From Burkholderia pyrrocinia (GTDB lineage: Bacteria; Pseudomonadota; Gammaproteobacteria; Burkholderiales; Burkholderiaceae), in assembly GCF_001028665.1 (NCBI RefSeq), contig NZ_CP011505.1, forward strand, positions 372,001-436,000: 64,000 nt of DNA, in the 5' to 3' direction. The position numbers were made by a program, and so were the translations under genes. The notes beneath the pieces are model-generated. The model had not been told where the DNA came from and made no database searches. It was given only the letters and a program-made list of their open reading frames with translations. Shown one piece after another: positions 38,204-47,510 of this stretch (position 1 is its first letter; every line of letters starts with the position of its first letter).

Positions 38204-39562
38204 ATGTCCGCCACCCTCGACCAAGCCAACGAACTGGATCACCTGCTCGCCACCGCCGTGCAGGATGACAAGGCGGCCGGCGTATTCCGCTGCCGCCGCG
38301 ACATCTTCACCAACGCGGAACTGTACGAGCTCGAGATGAAGCACATCTTCGAGAGCAACTGGGTGTACCTGGCGCACGAAAGCCAGATCCCGGACAACAA
38401 CGACTACTACACGACGTGGATCGGCCGCCAGCCGGTGGTCATCACGCGCGACAAGACCGGCGAGCTGCACGCGGTGATCAATGCATGCGCCCACAAGGGC
38501 GCGATGCTGTGCCGCCGCAAGCACGGCAACAAGGGCAGCTTCACGTGCCCGTTCCACGGCTGGACGTTCTCGAACACCGGCAAGCTGCTGAAGGTGAAGG
38601 ACGAGAAGACGACCGAGTATCCGGTGCAGTTCAACACGAACGGGTCGCACGACCTGAAGAAGGTCGCGCGCTTCGCGAACTATCGCGGCTTCCTGTTCGG
38701 CAGCCTCAGCGCCGACGTGCTGCCGCTCGAGGACTACCTCGGCGAAACGCGCGTGATCATCGACCAGATCGTCGACCAGGCGCCGAACGGGCTCGAAGTG
38801 CTGCGCGGCAACTCGTCCTACATCTACGAAGGCAACTGGAAGATGCAGATGGAGAACGGTTGCGACGGCTACCACGTCAGCACCGTGCACTGGAACTACG
38901 CGGCGACGATGGGCCGCCGCAAGGAAGACGGCACCAAGGCCGTCGACGCGAACAGCTGGAGCAAGTCGGTCGCCGGCGTGTACGGGTTCGACAACGGCCA
39001 CATCCTGCTATGGACGAAAACGATGAACCCGGAAGTGCGGCCCGTGTACCAGCACCGTGAAGAGATCAAGGCGCGTGTCGGCGACGTGCAGGCCGATTTC
39101 ATCGTCAACCAGACGCGCAACCTGTGCGTGTACCCGAACGTGTTCCTGATGGACCAGTTCAGCACGCAGATTCGCGTCGTGCGGCCGCTCGGCGTCGACA
39201 GGACCGAAGTCACCATTTTCTGTTTCGCGCCGAAGGGCGAGAGCGAAGCCGACCGCACGCTCCGCATTCGCCAGTACGAGGATTTCTTCAACGTGACGGG
39301 CATGGGCACCGCCGACGATCTCGAGGAGTTCCGCGCATGCCAGGCAGGCTACGCGGGTATCACGGCGATGTGGAACGACCTGTCGCGCGGTGCGCCGCTG
39401 TGGGTCGACGGCCCGGACGAGAACGCGAGGAAGATGGGGCTGAACCCGCGCATTTCGGGCGAGCGCAGCGAGGACGAAGGGCTGTTCGTGTGCCAGCACG
39501 AACACTGGGTGCAGGTGATGCGCGATGCGCTGAAGAAGGAACGCGGGGAGGTGGCGGCATGA
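38204..39562 (+). CDS. benA: Benzoate 1,2-dioxygenase, alpha subunit
   Basis: A 452-aa Rieske oxygenase large subunit. The [2Fe-2S] ligands are CAHKG (C95, H97) and CPFHGW (C115, H118), and the mononuclear iron site is in NGCDGYHVSTVHWN. It dihydroxylates benzoate to the cis-diol. ATG 38204 is used because GGGAGGAGCC precedes it. Benzoate rather than anthranilate is favoured because a cis-diol dehydrogenase gene lies in the same run, a step the anthranilate enzyme does not need. Confidence 0.92.
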   Translation: MSATLDQANELDHLLATAVQDDKAAGVFRCRRDIFTNAELYELEMKHIFESNWVYLAHESQIPDNNDYYTTWIGRQPVVITRDKTGELHAVINACAHKGAMLCRRKHGNKGSFTCPFHGWTFSNTGKLLKVKDEKTTEYPVQFNTNGSHDLKKVARFANYRGFLFGSLSADVLPLEDYLGETRVIIDQIVDQAPNGLEVLRGNSSYIYEGNWKMQMENGCDGYHVSTVHWNYAATMGRRKEDGTKAVDANSWSKSVAGVYGFDNGHILLWTKTMNPEVRPVYQHREEIKARVGDVQADFIVNQTRNLCVYPNVFLMDQFSTQIRVVRPLGVDRTEVTIFCFAPKGESEADRTLRIRQYEDFFNVTGMGTADDLEEFRACQAGYAGITAMWNDLSRGAPLWVDGPDENARKMGLNPRISGERSEDEGLFVCQHEHWVQVMRDALKKERGEVAA

Positions 39563-40047
39563 ACTTCGATTACCGGACTGTCTGCGCGGCGCTGTATCGC
39601 GAAGCGCGCCTGCTCGACGATCACCAGTGGGACGAGTGGCTGACCTGCTACACGGAAGACGTCACGTACTGGATGCCCGCGTGGGACGACGACGATCGGC
39701 CGACCGACGACCACCAGAGCCAGATCTCGCTGATGTACTACCCGGATCGCGGCGGCCTCGAGGATCGCGTGTTCCGGATCAAGACCGAGCGCAGCGGCGC
39801 GTCGACGCCCGAGCCGCGCACCAGCCACAACGTGACGAACGTCGAGGTGCTGGCCGAACGCGAGAACGAAGTGGACGTGCGCTACAACTTTCACACGCTG
39901 AACCATCGTTACCGCGTGACCGATCACTTCTTCGGCACGATGTTCGTCACGTTGCGCAAGGCGGGCGGCGAGTGGCTGATCTCGTACAAGAAGATCGTGC
40001 TGAAGAACGACTACATCCGGCAGGTGCTCGACGTCTATCACGTCTGA
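39559..40047 (+). CDS. benB: Benzoate 1,2-dioxygenase, beta subunit
   Basis: A 162-aa NTF2-like small subunit that stabilises the alpha-trimer of ring-hydroxylating dioxygenases. It starts MNFDYRTVCAALYREARLLD and holds the WDEWLTCYTEDVTYWMPAW signature at about residues 24-44. The ATG overlaps the alpha-subunit stop (ATGA), so the two are translated coupled in the usual 1:1 ratio. Confidence 0.93.
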   Translation: MNFDYRTVCAALYREARLLDDHQWDEWLTCYTEDVTYWMPAWDDDDRPTDDHQSQISLMYYPDRGGLEDRVFRIKTERSGASTPEPRTSHNVTNVEVLAERENEVDVRYNFHTLNHRYRVTDHFFGTMFVTLRKAGGEWLISYKKIVLKNDYIRQVLDVYHV

Positions 40048-40086
40048 CGCCGTTGTTTTGTCATGAAGGGAAGTGGAGGTGATGCC

Positions 40087-41109
40087 ATGTCCAGCTACAA
40101 GATTGCACTGAATTTCGAGGACGGGGTGACCCGCTTCATCGACTGCAAGGCCGGCGAGAAAGTCCTCGACGCGGCCTTCCGCGCGAAGATCAACCTGCCG
40201 ATGGACTGTTCCGACGGCGTGTGCGGCACCTGCAAGTGCCGCGCCGAAAGCGGCAGCTACGACCTCGGCGACGACTACATCGACGACGCGCTCACCGAAG
40301 ACGAAAAGGACAGCGGCCTCGTGCTGACCTGCCAGATGGTGCCGCAAGGCGATTGCGTGATCGCGGTGCCGACGTCGTCGGTCGCGTGCAAGACCGGCCA
40401 GGGCGGGTTCGCCGCGACGGTGACGAAGGTCGAGCAGCACAACGATGCGGCCGTCGTGCTCGAACTCGCCGTCGGCGAGTCCGCGCCGGTGTTCCTGCCG
40501 GGTCAGTACGTGAACATCGATGTGCCCGCGAGCGGCCAGCACCGTTCGTATTCCTTCTCGTCAGCGCCGGCCGATGCGAAGGTCAGTTTCCTGATCAAGA
40601 AGATTCCCGGCGGCGTGATGAGCACGTGGCTCGAGTCGGCGCAGCCGGGCGACAAGCTGGAACTGCACGGGCCGCTTGGCAGCTTCTACCTGCGCGACGT
40701 GCAGCGTCCGCTGCTGCTCCTCGCGGGCGGCACGGGCCTTGCGCCGTTCCTGTCGATGCTCGAGGTGCTGGCGCGCACCGGTTCGCAGCAGAAGGTGCAC
40801 CTGATCTACGGCGTGACGCGCGATCTCGATCTCGTGCTGGTCGACGCGATCGAAGCCTGCGCGGCCAAACTGCCGAACTTCAGCTTCGCGACCGTCGTCG
40901 CGGACGCTCAATCGAGCCATCCGCGCAAGGGCTGGGTCACGCAGCACATCCCGGCCGATGCGCTGAACGACGGCGACGTCGACGTGTATCTGTGCGGGCC
41001 GCCGCCGATGGTCGACGCGGTGCGCAAGTACTTCGACGACGAAGGCGTGAAGCCGAACAGCTTCCACTACGAGAAATTCACCCCCAACGTCACGGCAAAG
41101 GCGGCATGA
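40087..41109 (+). CDS. benC: Benzoate dioxygenase electron-transfer component
   Basis: A 340-aa fusion that passes electrons from NADH to the oxygenase. The N-terminus is a plant-type [2Fe-2S] ferredoxin (CSDGVCGTC near residue 40 plus a later Cys), followed by an FAD domain (HRSYSFSSAP) and an NADH domain (LLLLAGGTGLAPFLSML, CGPPPMVDAV). AAGTGGAGGTG precedes ATG 40087. The 3' end overlaps benD by four bases. Confidence 0.93.
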   Translation: MSSYKIALNFEDGVTRFIDCKAGEKVLDAAFRAKINLPMDCSDGVCGTCKCRAESGSYDLGDDYIDDALTEDEKDSGLVLTCQMVPQGDCVIAVPTSSVACKTGQGGFAATVTKVEQHNDAAVVLELAVGESAPVFLPGQYVNIDVPASGQHRSYSFSSAPADAKVSFLIKKIPGGVMSTWLESAQPGDKLELHGPLGSFYLRDVQRPLLLLAGGTGLAPFLSMLEVLARTGSQQKVHLIYGVTRDLDLVLVDAIEACAAKLPNFSFATVVADAQSSHPRKGWVTQHIPADALNDGDVDVYLCGPPPMVDAVRKYFDDEGVKPNSFHYEKFTPNVTAKAA

Positions 41110-41882
41110 CCATGCAACGATTCTCCGGCAAGGTCGTCGTCGTCACCGGCGCGGCGCAGGGCATCGGCCGCGGCGTCGCGCTGCGCGCGGCAGCCGAAGG
41201 CGGCAAGGTGCTGTTCGTCGATCGCGCGGATTTCGTCGCCGAGGTGGCGGCCGAAGCGACGGGTGGCGAGACGGCCGGATTCGTCGCGGATCTCGAAACC
41301 TACGACGGCGCGCACGCGGCGATTGACTGCGCGGTGCAGACGTTCGGCGGCATCGACATCCTGATCAACGGTGTCGGCGGCGCGATTCGCATGCGCCCGT
41401 TCGCCGAATTCGAGCCGGCACAGATCGACGCGGAGATCCGCCGCTCGCTGATGCCGACGCTCTATACCTGTCACGCGGTGCTGCCGCACCTGCTCGCGCG
41501 CGGCGGCGGCACGATCGTCAACATCTCGTCGAACGCGACGCGCGGTATCCGCCGCGTGCCGTATTCGGCGGCGAAAGGCGGTGTCAACGCGCTGACGCAG
41601 GCGCTCGCGATGGAATACGCGGAGCACAACATCCGCGTCGTCGCGACCGCGCCGGGCGGCACCAGTGCGCCGCCGCGCCGCGTGCCGCGCAATGCGGCCG
41701 GCGACAGCGAGCAGGAGCAGGCGTGGATGAGCGAAGCCGTGCGGCAGGTGACCGATTCGACATTCTTCAAGCGCTACGGCAGCCTCGACGAGCAGATCGC
41801 GCCGATCCTGTTCCTGGCCTCCGACGAGGCAAGCTACATCACCGGCACGGTGCTGCCGGTCGCGGGCGGCGATACGGGTTGA
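41106..41882 (+). CDS. benD: Benzoate cis-diol dehydrogenase
   Basis: A 258-aa SDR that rearomatises and decarboxylates the benzoate cis-diol to catechol. TGAAQGIGRG near residue 13, NGVGG near residue 87, NISS near residue 138 and YSAAK near residue 151 are the expected SDR sites. ATG 41106 forms an ATGA overlap with benC. It ends the six-gene catB-catA-benABCD run; a catC gene for the next isomerase step is not present here. Confidence 0.9.
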   Translation: MTMQRFSGKVVVVTGAAQGIGRGVALRAAAEGGKVLFVDRADFVAEVAAEATGGETAGFVADLETYDGAHAAIDCAVQTFGGIDILINGVGGAIRMRPFAEFEPAQIDAEIRRSLMPTLYTCHAVLPHLLARGGGTIVNISSNATRGIRRVPYSAAKGGVNALTQALAMEYAEHNIRVVATAPGGTSAPPRRVPRNAAGDSEQEQAWMSEAVRQVTDSTFFKRYGSLDEQIAPILFLASDEASYITGTVLPVAGGDTG

Positions 41883-41937
41883 GCGGCGCGCGGTGAAGCC
41901 GCTTGCCTTGCATGTATTCATCGATAACCAACTAGCC

Positions 41938-41959
41938 GGCCGGCGCCGAGACGCCGGCC
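41938..41959. repeat. GGCCGGCG-N6-CGCCGGCC hairpin between benD and ridA
   Basis: An eight-base perfect stem with a six-base loop lies 55 bp after benD and 12 bp before the ridA start. It may partly terminate the ben transcript or lower expression of ridA, but there is no T tract. Confidence 0.4.
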
Positions 41960-41971
41960 ACGGAGACATCC

Positions 41972-42370
41972 ATGCGTGATCGCAAAGCCATCGTTCCGGC
42001 GGGAATGGAAGCGGTGTACGAAAAAATCGGCTATGCGCCGGGCCTGAAGGTGGGCGATACGCTTTACGTGTCCGGCCAGATCGGCCGCGACGCGGCGCTG
42101 CAACTGGTCGAAGGCCGCGAAGCGCAGATCGTGCAGGCGTTCGAGAACCTGAAGCGCGTGCTGGAGGCGGCCGGCGCATCGTTCAACGACGTGGTCGACC
42201 TGACGACGTTCCATACCGACATGCGCGACCTGCCGCTGTTCATGCAGGTTCGCGACCGCTACCTCGATGCGCATCCGAAGCCGGCGTGGACGGCGGTCGG
42301 CGCGCACATGCTGGGCGGGTCGCCGGGTTATATCATCGAGATCAAGGCGGTGGCGGTGCTGCCCGACTGA
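41972..42370 (+). CDS. RidA-family protein after the ben operon
   Basis: A 132-aa Rid protein: the subunit-interface block GLKVGDTLYVSGQIGRD and C-terminal block EIKAVAVLPD fit. GGAGAC precedes ATG 41972. It is one of three Rid-type genes in the window. A role in clearing a reactive enamine or enol from the aromatic pathway is possible; it may also be independent because a hairpin separates it from benD. Confidence 0.85.
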   Translation: MRDRKAIVPAGMEAVYEKIGYAPGLKVGDTLYVSGQIGRDAALQLVEGREAQIVQAFENLKRVLEAAGASFNDVVDLTTFHTDMRDLPLFMQVRDRYLDAHPKPAWTAVGAHMLGGSPGYIIEIKAVAVLPD

Positions 42371-42389
42371 TCCGGTTCGCCGTCGAACG

Positions 42390-43046
42390 CTACTTCGCGT
42401 CCTCCGGCGTGAGCGGTGCGGGGATGTCGACAAACGACCCTGCCGGCCACTGCTTTCCGTGCCACGTAACCGGTGCGGCCAGAAAACACGATCTCAGCGC
42501 GGGCCCGGCCGGCGTGAGGTCGAAATTCGTATTGCCGCAGGGCCAGCCGTCGATGACCGTACCTGCGCTCACTTCTGCCCGGGCCCGGTCGCAACAATTT
42601 TCGGGGATGAAGATCAGTCCGTCGATCGGGACGTTGCCGAGCAGGACAGGGCGCGGGCTGTGAATCGACTGCAGCGTGCGCTTTGTACCCCAGCCGAAAA
42701 ATCCGCCATCGCCGTTGTAGACGGCGTGGCTGCCGGGCGGGAAAGTCACCCCGAGCACCTCCTGAGACCTGATCGTGACCTCTTCCCGGTCGTGGTAGCC
42801 GTCGAGCGCGTATTCCCTGAGTAGCTCGGCGCCGCACAACAGGACGGGCAGGAAGAAGAACAGCGCGGTACACGCGACCCGCTTCGGCATCGGCATTCGA
42901 CGAAGGAGCAGCAGGAACACCAGCAGGGTCATCACGACCCAGAAGGCTGACGCACCCGTGAACGCTGCCATCGCGATACCGCCCAGCTCGCCGGCTTCCG
43001 CACGGCTGACGGACGGGACCAGCGCCAACAGCAGCGCCGCCGTCAT
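42390..43046 (-). CDS. Exported/membrane protein, 218 aa
   Basis: ATG 43046 is chosen because AGGAAG stands six bases before it and a clean signal-type segment follows (MTAALLLALVPSVSRAEAG). A second hydrophobic segment WVVMTLLVFLLLLRR and a third ACTALFFFLPVLLCG follow by about residue 75. The remaining 140 residues are a soluble, probably periplasmic domain with two CC/C cysteine positions. The function is not recognised. It is convergent with the RidA gene. Confidence 0.65.
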   Translation of the reverse strand: MTAALLLALVPSVSRAEAGELGGIAMAAFTGASAFWVVMTLLVFLLLLRRMPMPKRVACTALFFFLPVLLCGAELLREYALDGYHDREEVTIRSQEVLGVTFPPGSHAVYNGDGGFFGWGTKRTLQSIHSPRPVLLGNVPIDGLIFIPENCCDRARAEVSAGTVIDGWPCGNTNFDLTPAGPALRSCFLAAPVTWHGKQWPAGSFVDIPAPLTPEDAK

Positions 43047-43144
43047 GGCAAACTTCCTGCAACGGGATCGAACGGGTCGGAGTTGCATCGGTCGTTTCTT
43101 CAATGAACGTGGATGGTTATTCGAAGCCGCAAAGGACGACTTTC

Positions 43145-43657
43145 ATGAGCTTGCGCGCGATGGACCTGAGCCGGACGCTCGTCATCGGAAACTCGGGTTC
43201 GGGGAAAAGCTGGCTGGCGGAACGTATCGCCGCGTACATCGGCGCCGCCTGCATCGATCTCGATCCGATCCATTGGCTTCCGGGCGGATACAACGCTGCC
43301 CGCGAGCGGGCTGACGCGATTCGGCTGGTTCGACAGGCTGCCGGCGCCGATCGCTGGGTCATCGAAGGCATTTACGGCTGGCTGGTCGACGAAGTCAAGC
43401 GCGATGCGAGCGCGCTGATCTGGCTGTGCATCGACGAAGCCGAATGCGTGGCCAATATTCGCCATCGCGGCATTCGACGCGGCGGCTCCGCCGAGGTGTT
43501 TGCCGCGTTGCAGGATTGGGCCGCGACTTACCGGTCGCGCAGCGGATCAAGTTCACATGCTGGCCACGAGGCCATGTTCAATCGGTTCGCCGGCGACAGG
43601 ATCATGCTTCGGTCGCGCGATGATGTCACACGGTTTGCCGGTCGGTTGCCGACCTGA
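43145..43657 (+). CDS. P-loop adenylate-kinase-like/FlaR-type protein
   Basis: A 170-aa nucleotide-binding protein with a Walker A GNSGSGKS at about residues 15-22 and the topology-modulation (FlaR) family blocks DLDPIHWLPGG and WVIEGIYG. ATG 43145 has AAAGGA upstream; earlier in-frame ATGs at 43103 are less likely. The actual substrate is unknown; the family name comes from E. coli relatives. Confidence 0.75.
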   Translation: MSLRAMDLSRTLVIGNSGSGKSWLAERIAAYIGAACIDLDPIHWLPGGYNAARERADAIRLVRQAAGADRWVIEGIYGWLVDEVKRDASALIWLCIDEAECVANIRHRGIRRGGSAEVFAALQDWAATYRSRSGSSSHAGHEAMFNRFAGDRIMLRSRDDVTRFAGRLPT

Positions 43658-44091
43658 ACGAAGGCGACTTGACGATACCGGGGCTGCCCGGGCACGCCGC
43701 GTGGCACCCGTGCGTTGCGTGCACATTCCCCCGAACGTTGGCCGGTTGTCGATCTGGCGCCGGCGCACGGCATGCGTCCGGGTCGCGCGGTCGCCCCGCG
43801 GGGTGGCACGCGGATTGCCGGGTCGTTCGTGTTCCGGCGCGCCGGTCACCACGAACCACGGGCGGAACCGGACATGAAGACGATCGTGAGCGCTAGTATG
43901 GATATTGGCCGTGCGACTGCCCAAGCGTTGCCGCGGTGCGGCGCGAATGCCGCGCTTGACCGATGCCCGGCCCGTTGTCGAACCATGCGATCGCTGTCGC
44001 CGGCGACGCGGTGATCGACGAACGACACGCATTCGGCGCGCGTATGGCTGCCGGCCTGACGGCAACGTGGCGCCTCATCCGGAGACAAGCG
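43658..44091. other. Intergenic stretch with no supported gene
   Basis: Short ORFs occur on both strands, but none has the codon bias or ribosome site of the neighbours. A weak -10-like element occurs near 43895. No repeat stands out. Confidence 0.4.
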
Positions 44092-44574
44092 ATGACCGAA
44101 CGCCAGCCCCCCGACATGACGCCTCCGCACGCGGAGCCCAGTGCGCACGACGCGCTCGAACACCTGCTCGGCAGCCTGCACCGGCATGGTTTCCTGCATT
44201 TTGCGAACGAGGTCGTCACCGCGAACGCGCGGCTGGCCGACACGTTCGTCGATGCGCTCGACAAGCCGGGCATGCAGAGCGGCATGCAGAATCTCGCGGT
44301 GCTGCTGATGGCGCTGTCGCGCATTCCGCCCGAACAGTTCGGCAAGGCCGTGTTCGCGGCGGCGGATGCGCTGCATCACGTGGGCGCGTGGCAGCCGGCA
44401 CAGCACGAGCACGTTGCGCCCGGCGTGCGCGGCGCGTACCGGTTGCTGCACGACGAAGCGCTGTGGGATGCGTTGACGCCGTTGCTCGAAGGCTTGAAGG
44501 TGTTCGCGCAAGGGCTCGCGCGCGATCCGGAACAGGCTGTCGCGGCGTTCGGCGAAAAGACAGCGGGCAAGTGA
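44092..44574 (+). CDS. DUF1641-family protein
   Basis: A 160-aa helical soluble protein starting MTERQPPDMTPPHAEPSAHD. The central part (LGSLHRHGFLHFANEVVTAN, then LLEGLKVFAQGLARDP) resembles DUF1641 proteins that accompany formate dehydrogenases and FdhD-type systems in other genomes. GGAGAC precedes ATG 44092; earlier in-frame starts are not family-like. The function is unknown. Confidence 0.65.
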   Translation: MTERQPPDMTPPHAEPSAHDALEHLLGSLHRHGFLHFANEVVTANARLADTFVDALDKPGMQSGMQNLAVLLMALSRIPPEQFGKAVFAAADALHHVGAWQPAQHEHVAPGVRGAYRLLHDEALWDALTPLLEGLKVFAQGLARDPEQAVAAFGEKTAGK

Positions 44575-44605
44575 CAGCGCCGCAGACGGCGCCGCATTGT
44601 GTGTC

Positions 44606-44627
44606 GGCCGCGCGCGAGTGCGCGGCC
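44606..44627. terminator. Hairpin between convergent genes
   Basis: GGCCGCGC and GCGCGGCC form an eight-base stem with a six-base loop, between the DUF1641 gene (ends 44574) and the acetyltransferase (ends 44634). It ends in TT only, so it is a weak terminator candidate. Confidence 0.4.
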
Positions 44628-44633
44628 TTGCGC

Positions 44634-45173
44634 TCACCGGCTCGCGCGTGAAAACAGCAACGAATCGGCGTCGTTGAAGCGGATGCGCACCGGATCCCCA
44701 TAACCGGCTTTCTCCGCCACGCGGATCGACGCGACGTTGGTCGGCGCGATCAGGCACACGCTGCGTTCGAACCGCTGCTGCGCATCGAGCCACGCGAGCG
44801 CGGCCGCGAGCGCCTCGGTCGCGTAGCCCTTGCCGTGCGCCCATGTCGCGAGTGCCCAGCCGGCTTCCGGCACGCCGCGAATCGACGGCTCGATGAGCCG
44901 GTGGAAATCGGCGAAGCCGAGATCGCCGACATAACGGCCCGACGCCTTCTCGCGAATCGCCCAGTAGCCGTAACCGAGCAGCGGCCACAGCCCGCGATAC
45001 GCGAGCATGCGCATCCACGAGTCGCGCGGCGCGGGCGGGGTGCCGTTGAAGATGTGCGCGACGACGTCCGGCTCGGTCCACATCGCGGCGAGCGCGTCGA
45101 AGTCGCCGAGCGGATGGCCTTCGAGGACGAGGCGCGGCGTGTCGAGAACGGGCGGGGAGGAGACGGGCGGCAT
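44634..45173 (-). CDS. GNAT-family acetyltransferase (RimJ/RimL-like)
   Basis: A 179-aa N-acetyltransferase. The start TPRLVLEGHPLGDFDALAAMW matches RimJ-type enzymes, the acetyl-CoA-binding loop is WAHGKGYATEAL near residue 110, and the NVASIRVAEKAGYG block near residue 145 completes the fold. It probably modifies an amine or a protein N-terminus; the substrate is unknown. ATG 45173 is the best start, with no strong ribosome site. Confidence 0.85.
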   Translation of the reverse strand: MPPVSSPPVLDTPRLVLEGHPLGDFDALAAMWTEPDVVAHIFNGTPPAPRDSWMRMLAYRGLWPLLGYGYWAIREKASGRYVGDLGFADFHRLIEPSIRGVPEAGWALATWAHGKGYATEALAAALAWLDAQQRFERSVCLIAPTNVASIRVAEKAGYGDPVRIRFNDADSLLFSRASR

Positions 45174-45199
45174 CGCGGTTTCCGGGAGGGCGTAGAACA

Positions 45200-45340
45200 G
45201 GGCGGCCGGGCGGCCGGCACGTCGATGCCGGGTTGCCGACGGTCGTCGACTACGGCCGCATCGGTGATCGGCATGTCGAGCGGCTCGACGTTCGCGATCA
45301 CGAACAAGTTGCGCTTCATCGGCTTCGACGGATCGGTGAC
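45200..45340 (-). pseudogene. Coding-like stretch without an intact gene
   Basis: On the minus strand ATG 45319 opens a frame with strong G/C third-position bias (MKRNLFVIANVEPLDMPITD, then DAAVVDDRRQPG) that loses its bias at about 45200 and then overlaps the acetyltransferase in another frame. It is likely the surviving piece of a decayed gene. The rest of the gap to 45782 shows no supported gene. Confidence 0.35.
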
Positions 45341-45782
45341 GGCGATCACCCGGCCGGCACGGCAGAGCGCTGAAATGATATCAAAACCCCTCGCCCGGGT
45401 GAGTGCGCGCAACGCCGACCTACGGTGCGACATACGGCCCGGGCCAGTAGACCGTCCTTCGCCGCCAAGGATCCTCTCATCCGCCGTAGCGCATGGCACG
45501 GCACGGCGGTCGGCATTCGGCGAATGCTGTTCCGACGCGTCGCCCGCGCAAGCGGCAGGCCCGCCATCACGCAAGCGCTGCTTCCCGATGAAACGGATGG
45601 TCCGTGTGCCCGTGCGCATCGCCGCCGTAGAACGTCGTGCGGTCTTGGCGCGTCAGCGGCGCACCGCCGCGGCCCGCGGCACGGCCGGGTGAGATTGCAC
45701 GACCGTCCCGCGCGATAATCGGGATTGCACGTGGCGCGCGTCGTGCGCGCGCCGCATTCCCGATTCGCCACCACCTCTCATC

Positions 45783-46784
45783 ATGACGCTCGAATCCGAC
45801 TGGCTCAGCCGCTTCATGGCGCTCGTCACGGTCACGGGGAAGCTGGAAATCCGCTGCGCGTTCGGCGCGCCGTGGGCGATCGCGTACGAGCGCTCGCCCG
45901 CGCGCGAGATCCCGTATCACGTCGTGCTGCGCGGCCGCGCGATCCTCGAGAATCCCGACGACGGCACGGTGCACGAGCTCGGCGGCGGCGACCTCGTGCT
46001 GTTGCCGCACGGCTCCCCGCACGTGCTGCACGACGGCAGCGGGCTGCCGCCGGTGCCGGCGATCAAGCGGCCCGGCGGTCACGTTTTCATCGGCGAGAAC
46101 GCGGGCACGGGGGCGCGGCTGGACATGTTGTGCGGGCGTTTCGTGGTCGCGCCGCCGCACGACCGGCTGATCCGGCGTCACCTGCCGTCGGATCTCGTCG
46201 TGCGCGCGGCGGCGGACAGCCGGACGCCCGATGCGCTGGCCGCGACCGCGCGGCTGACTGCACTCGTGGAACTGATGCGTGCGGAATCGCTCGAGCAGCA
46301 GCTCGGCGGCCTCGCGATCCTGAACGCACTGTCGGCGGCGCTGTTCGCGCTCGCGCTGCGCGCGATCAGCGAATCGGGGCAGGCGCCGACCGGCTTGCTG
46401 GCGCTGGCCGGCCATCCGCGCCTCGCGCCCGCGATCGTCGCGATGCTCGACGATCCGGCGAGGCCGTGGACGCTGCCCGACCTGGCCGCGCTGTGCAGCA
46501 TGTCGCGCGCGACCTTCATGCGTCATTTCCAGTCGAAGCTCGGGCACTCGGCCGCCGACCTGCTGACCGACATCCGGATGAGCCTCGCCGCGAATGCGCT
46601 GCGCCAGCCGTCGGCCAGCGCCGAGGCCGTGTCGGCCGACGTCGGTTACCAGTCGGTCGCCGCGTTTCGGCGCGTGTTCACGCGCTGGGCGGGGATGACG
46701 CCCGGCGACTGGCGGCGCCAGGCGTTCGGCGATCGACGAGATGCGGCAGCAGCGGACGACGGTGTTGCCGACGACGCGGAGTAG
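45783..46784 (+). CDS. AraC-family regulator with cupin-like sensor
   Basis: A 333-aa AraC/XylS regulator. About residues 1-190 form the cupin_6/AraC-binding domain (YHVVLRGRAILENPDDGTVH, LLPHGSPHVL) and residues 215-315 the two HTH motifs (WTLPDLAALCSMSRATFMRH, FRRVFTRWAGMTPGDWRRQ). It lies alone, downstream of a gap without genes; no target gene is adjacent on the same side. Confidence 0.9.
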   Translation: MTLESDWLSRFMALVTVTGKLEIRCAFGAPWAIAYERSPAREIPYHVVLRGRAILENPDDGTVHELGGGDLVLLPHGSPHVLHDGSGLPPVPAIKRPGGHVFIGENAGTGARLDMLCGRFVVAPPHDRLIRRHLPSDLVVRAAADSRTPDALAATARLTALVELMRAESLEQQLGGLAILNALSAALFALALRAISESGQAPTGLLALAGHPRLAPAIVAMLDDPARPWTLPDLAALCSMSRATFMRHFQSKLGHSAADLLTDIRMSLAANALRQPSASAEAVSADVGYQSVAAFRRVFTRWAGMTPGDWRRQAFGDRRDAAAADDGVADDAE

Positions 46785-47252
46785 GCGGGAAGGGGGCATC
46801 GCATCGGGTGTCGTTGGCCCTGACAGCCGTCGCGGGCTGACATGACGCTCTACCGGGTCGCAGCTCAACCGGCTTTCGGTTCACACCGACTGTTGCCGGA
46901 ACGAACGGTGTGCCGGCGAAGAACAAGGCCTATGCGCGAACCGAAACGAGCGCAATCGACGTCGAGAATCCAGGCCGCGGCCCCAGCGGGCACCGATTGC
47001 GTTGCGGGAAACGTATTCTCCTTTGGAAGAGCGGCCTGGCGGATGCAAACAACGGCGGCAGGCGCTGCGGGGGGCTGTTCGGCTGCACGTAAGCCCGGGC
47101 GGGGCAGCCAGCGGAATCGCGTTGGTTGCAGGAAGCTGGGCAAGCCCGTGGGAGATACGGGTCATAGGCTTTGAGTGTGACGGGACGCCGGATCGCGTCG
47201 TATGGCCGCCCGGAGGGCCTCGCATGAGGGGCCCTGTAAATTCGGATTCGCG
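46785..47252. other. Gap after the AraC gene with no supported gene
   Basis: Short ORFs on both strands do not show coding bias or ribosome sites. The region is less GC-rich toward 47240. The right edge holds the promoter of the next gene cluster. Confidence 0.35.
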
Positions 47253-47279
47253 TTGACTTTCTTCTATAGGAGATTTAAT
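47253..47279 (+). promoter_or_regulatory. Promoter with shared box (site A), upstream of ridA
   Basis: TTGACT (47253-47258) and TTTAAT (47274-47279) are 15 bp apart, a little short. The 13-base box TTCTATAGGAGAT (47262-47274) fills the spacer and abuts the -10. Near-copies of this box lie in the promoters of the XRE-cupin regulator and the MBL gene. GGAGATT-T-AATCTCC at 47269-47283 is a perfect palindrome that overlaps it. Confidence 0.5.
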
Positions 47280-47510
47280 CTCCGGGGTGCCAGTCGTTGC
47301 GCGTCGAAATCTTCTCGAATGGTTGGCCGCAGGCAGCAGGAATGTCCGAGGAGATCTGATCCGGTCCCTCCACGGATGGCTGCATCGTATTTTGCAGTGC
47401 TTATGAATGTCTGCCAGATCGATCGGTGCCGACCGGCGGGATAAAAGGTAGCCGCCGGCGCGAAATGGATGTGTTGTTTGTCTTCAATCGGGTATTCGAA
47501 GGAGTTAGCG

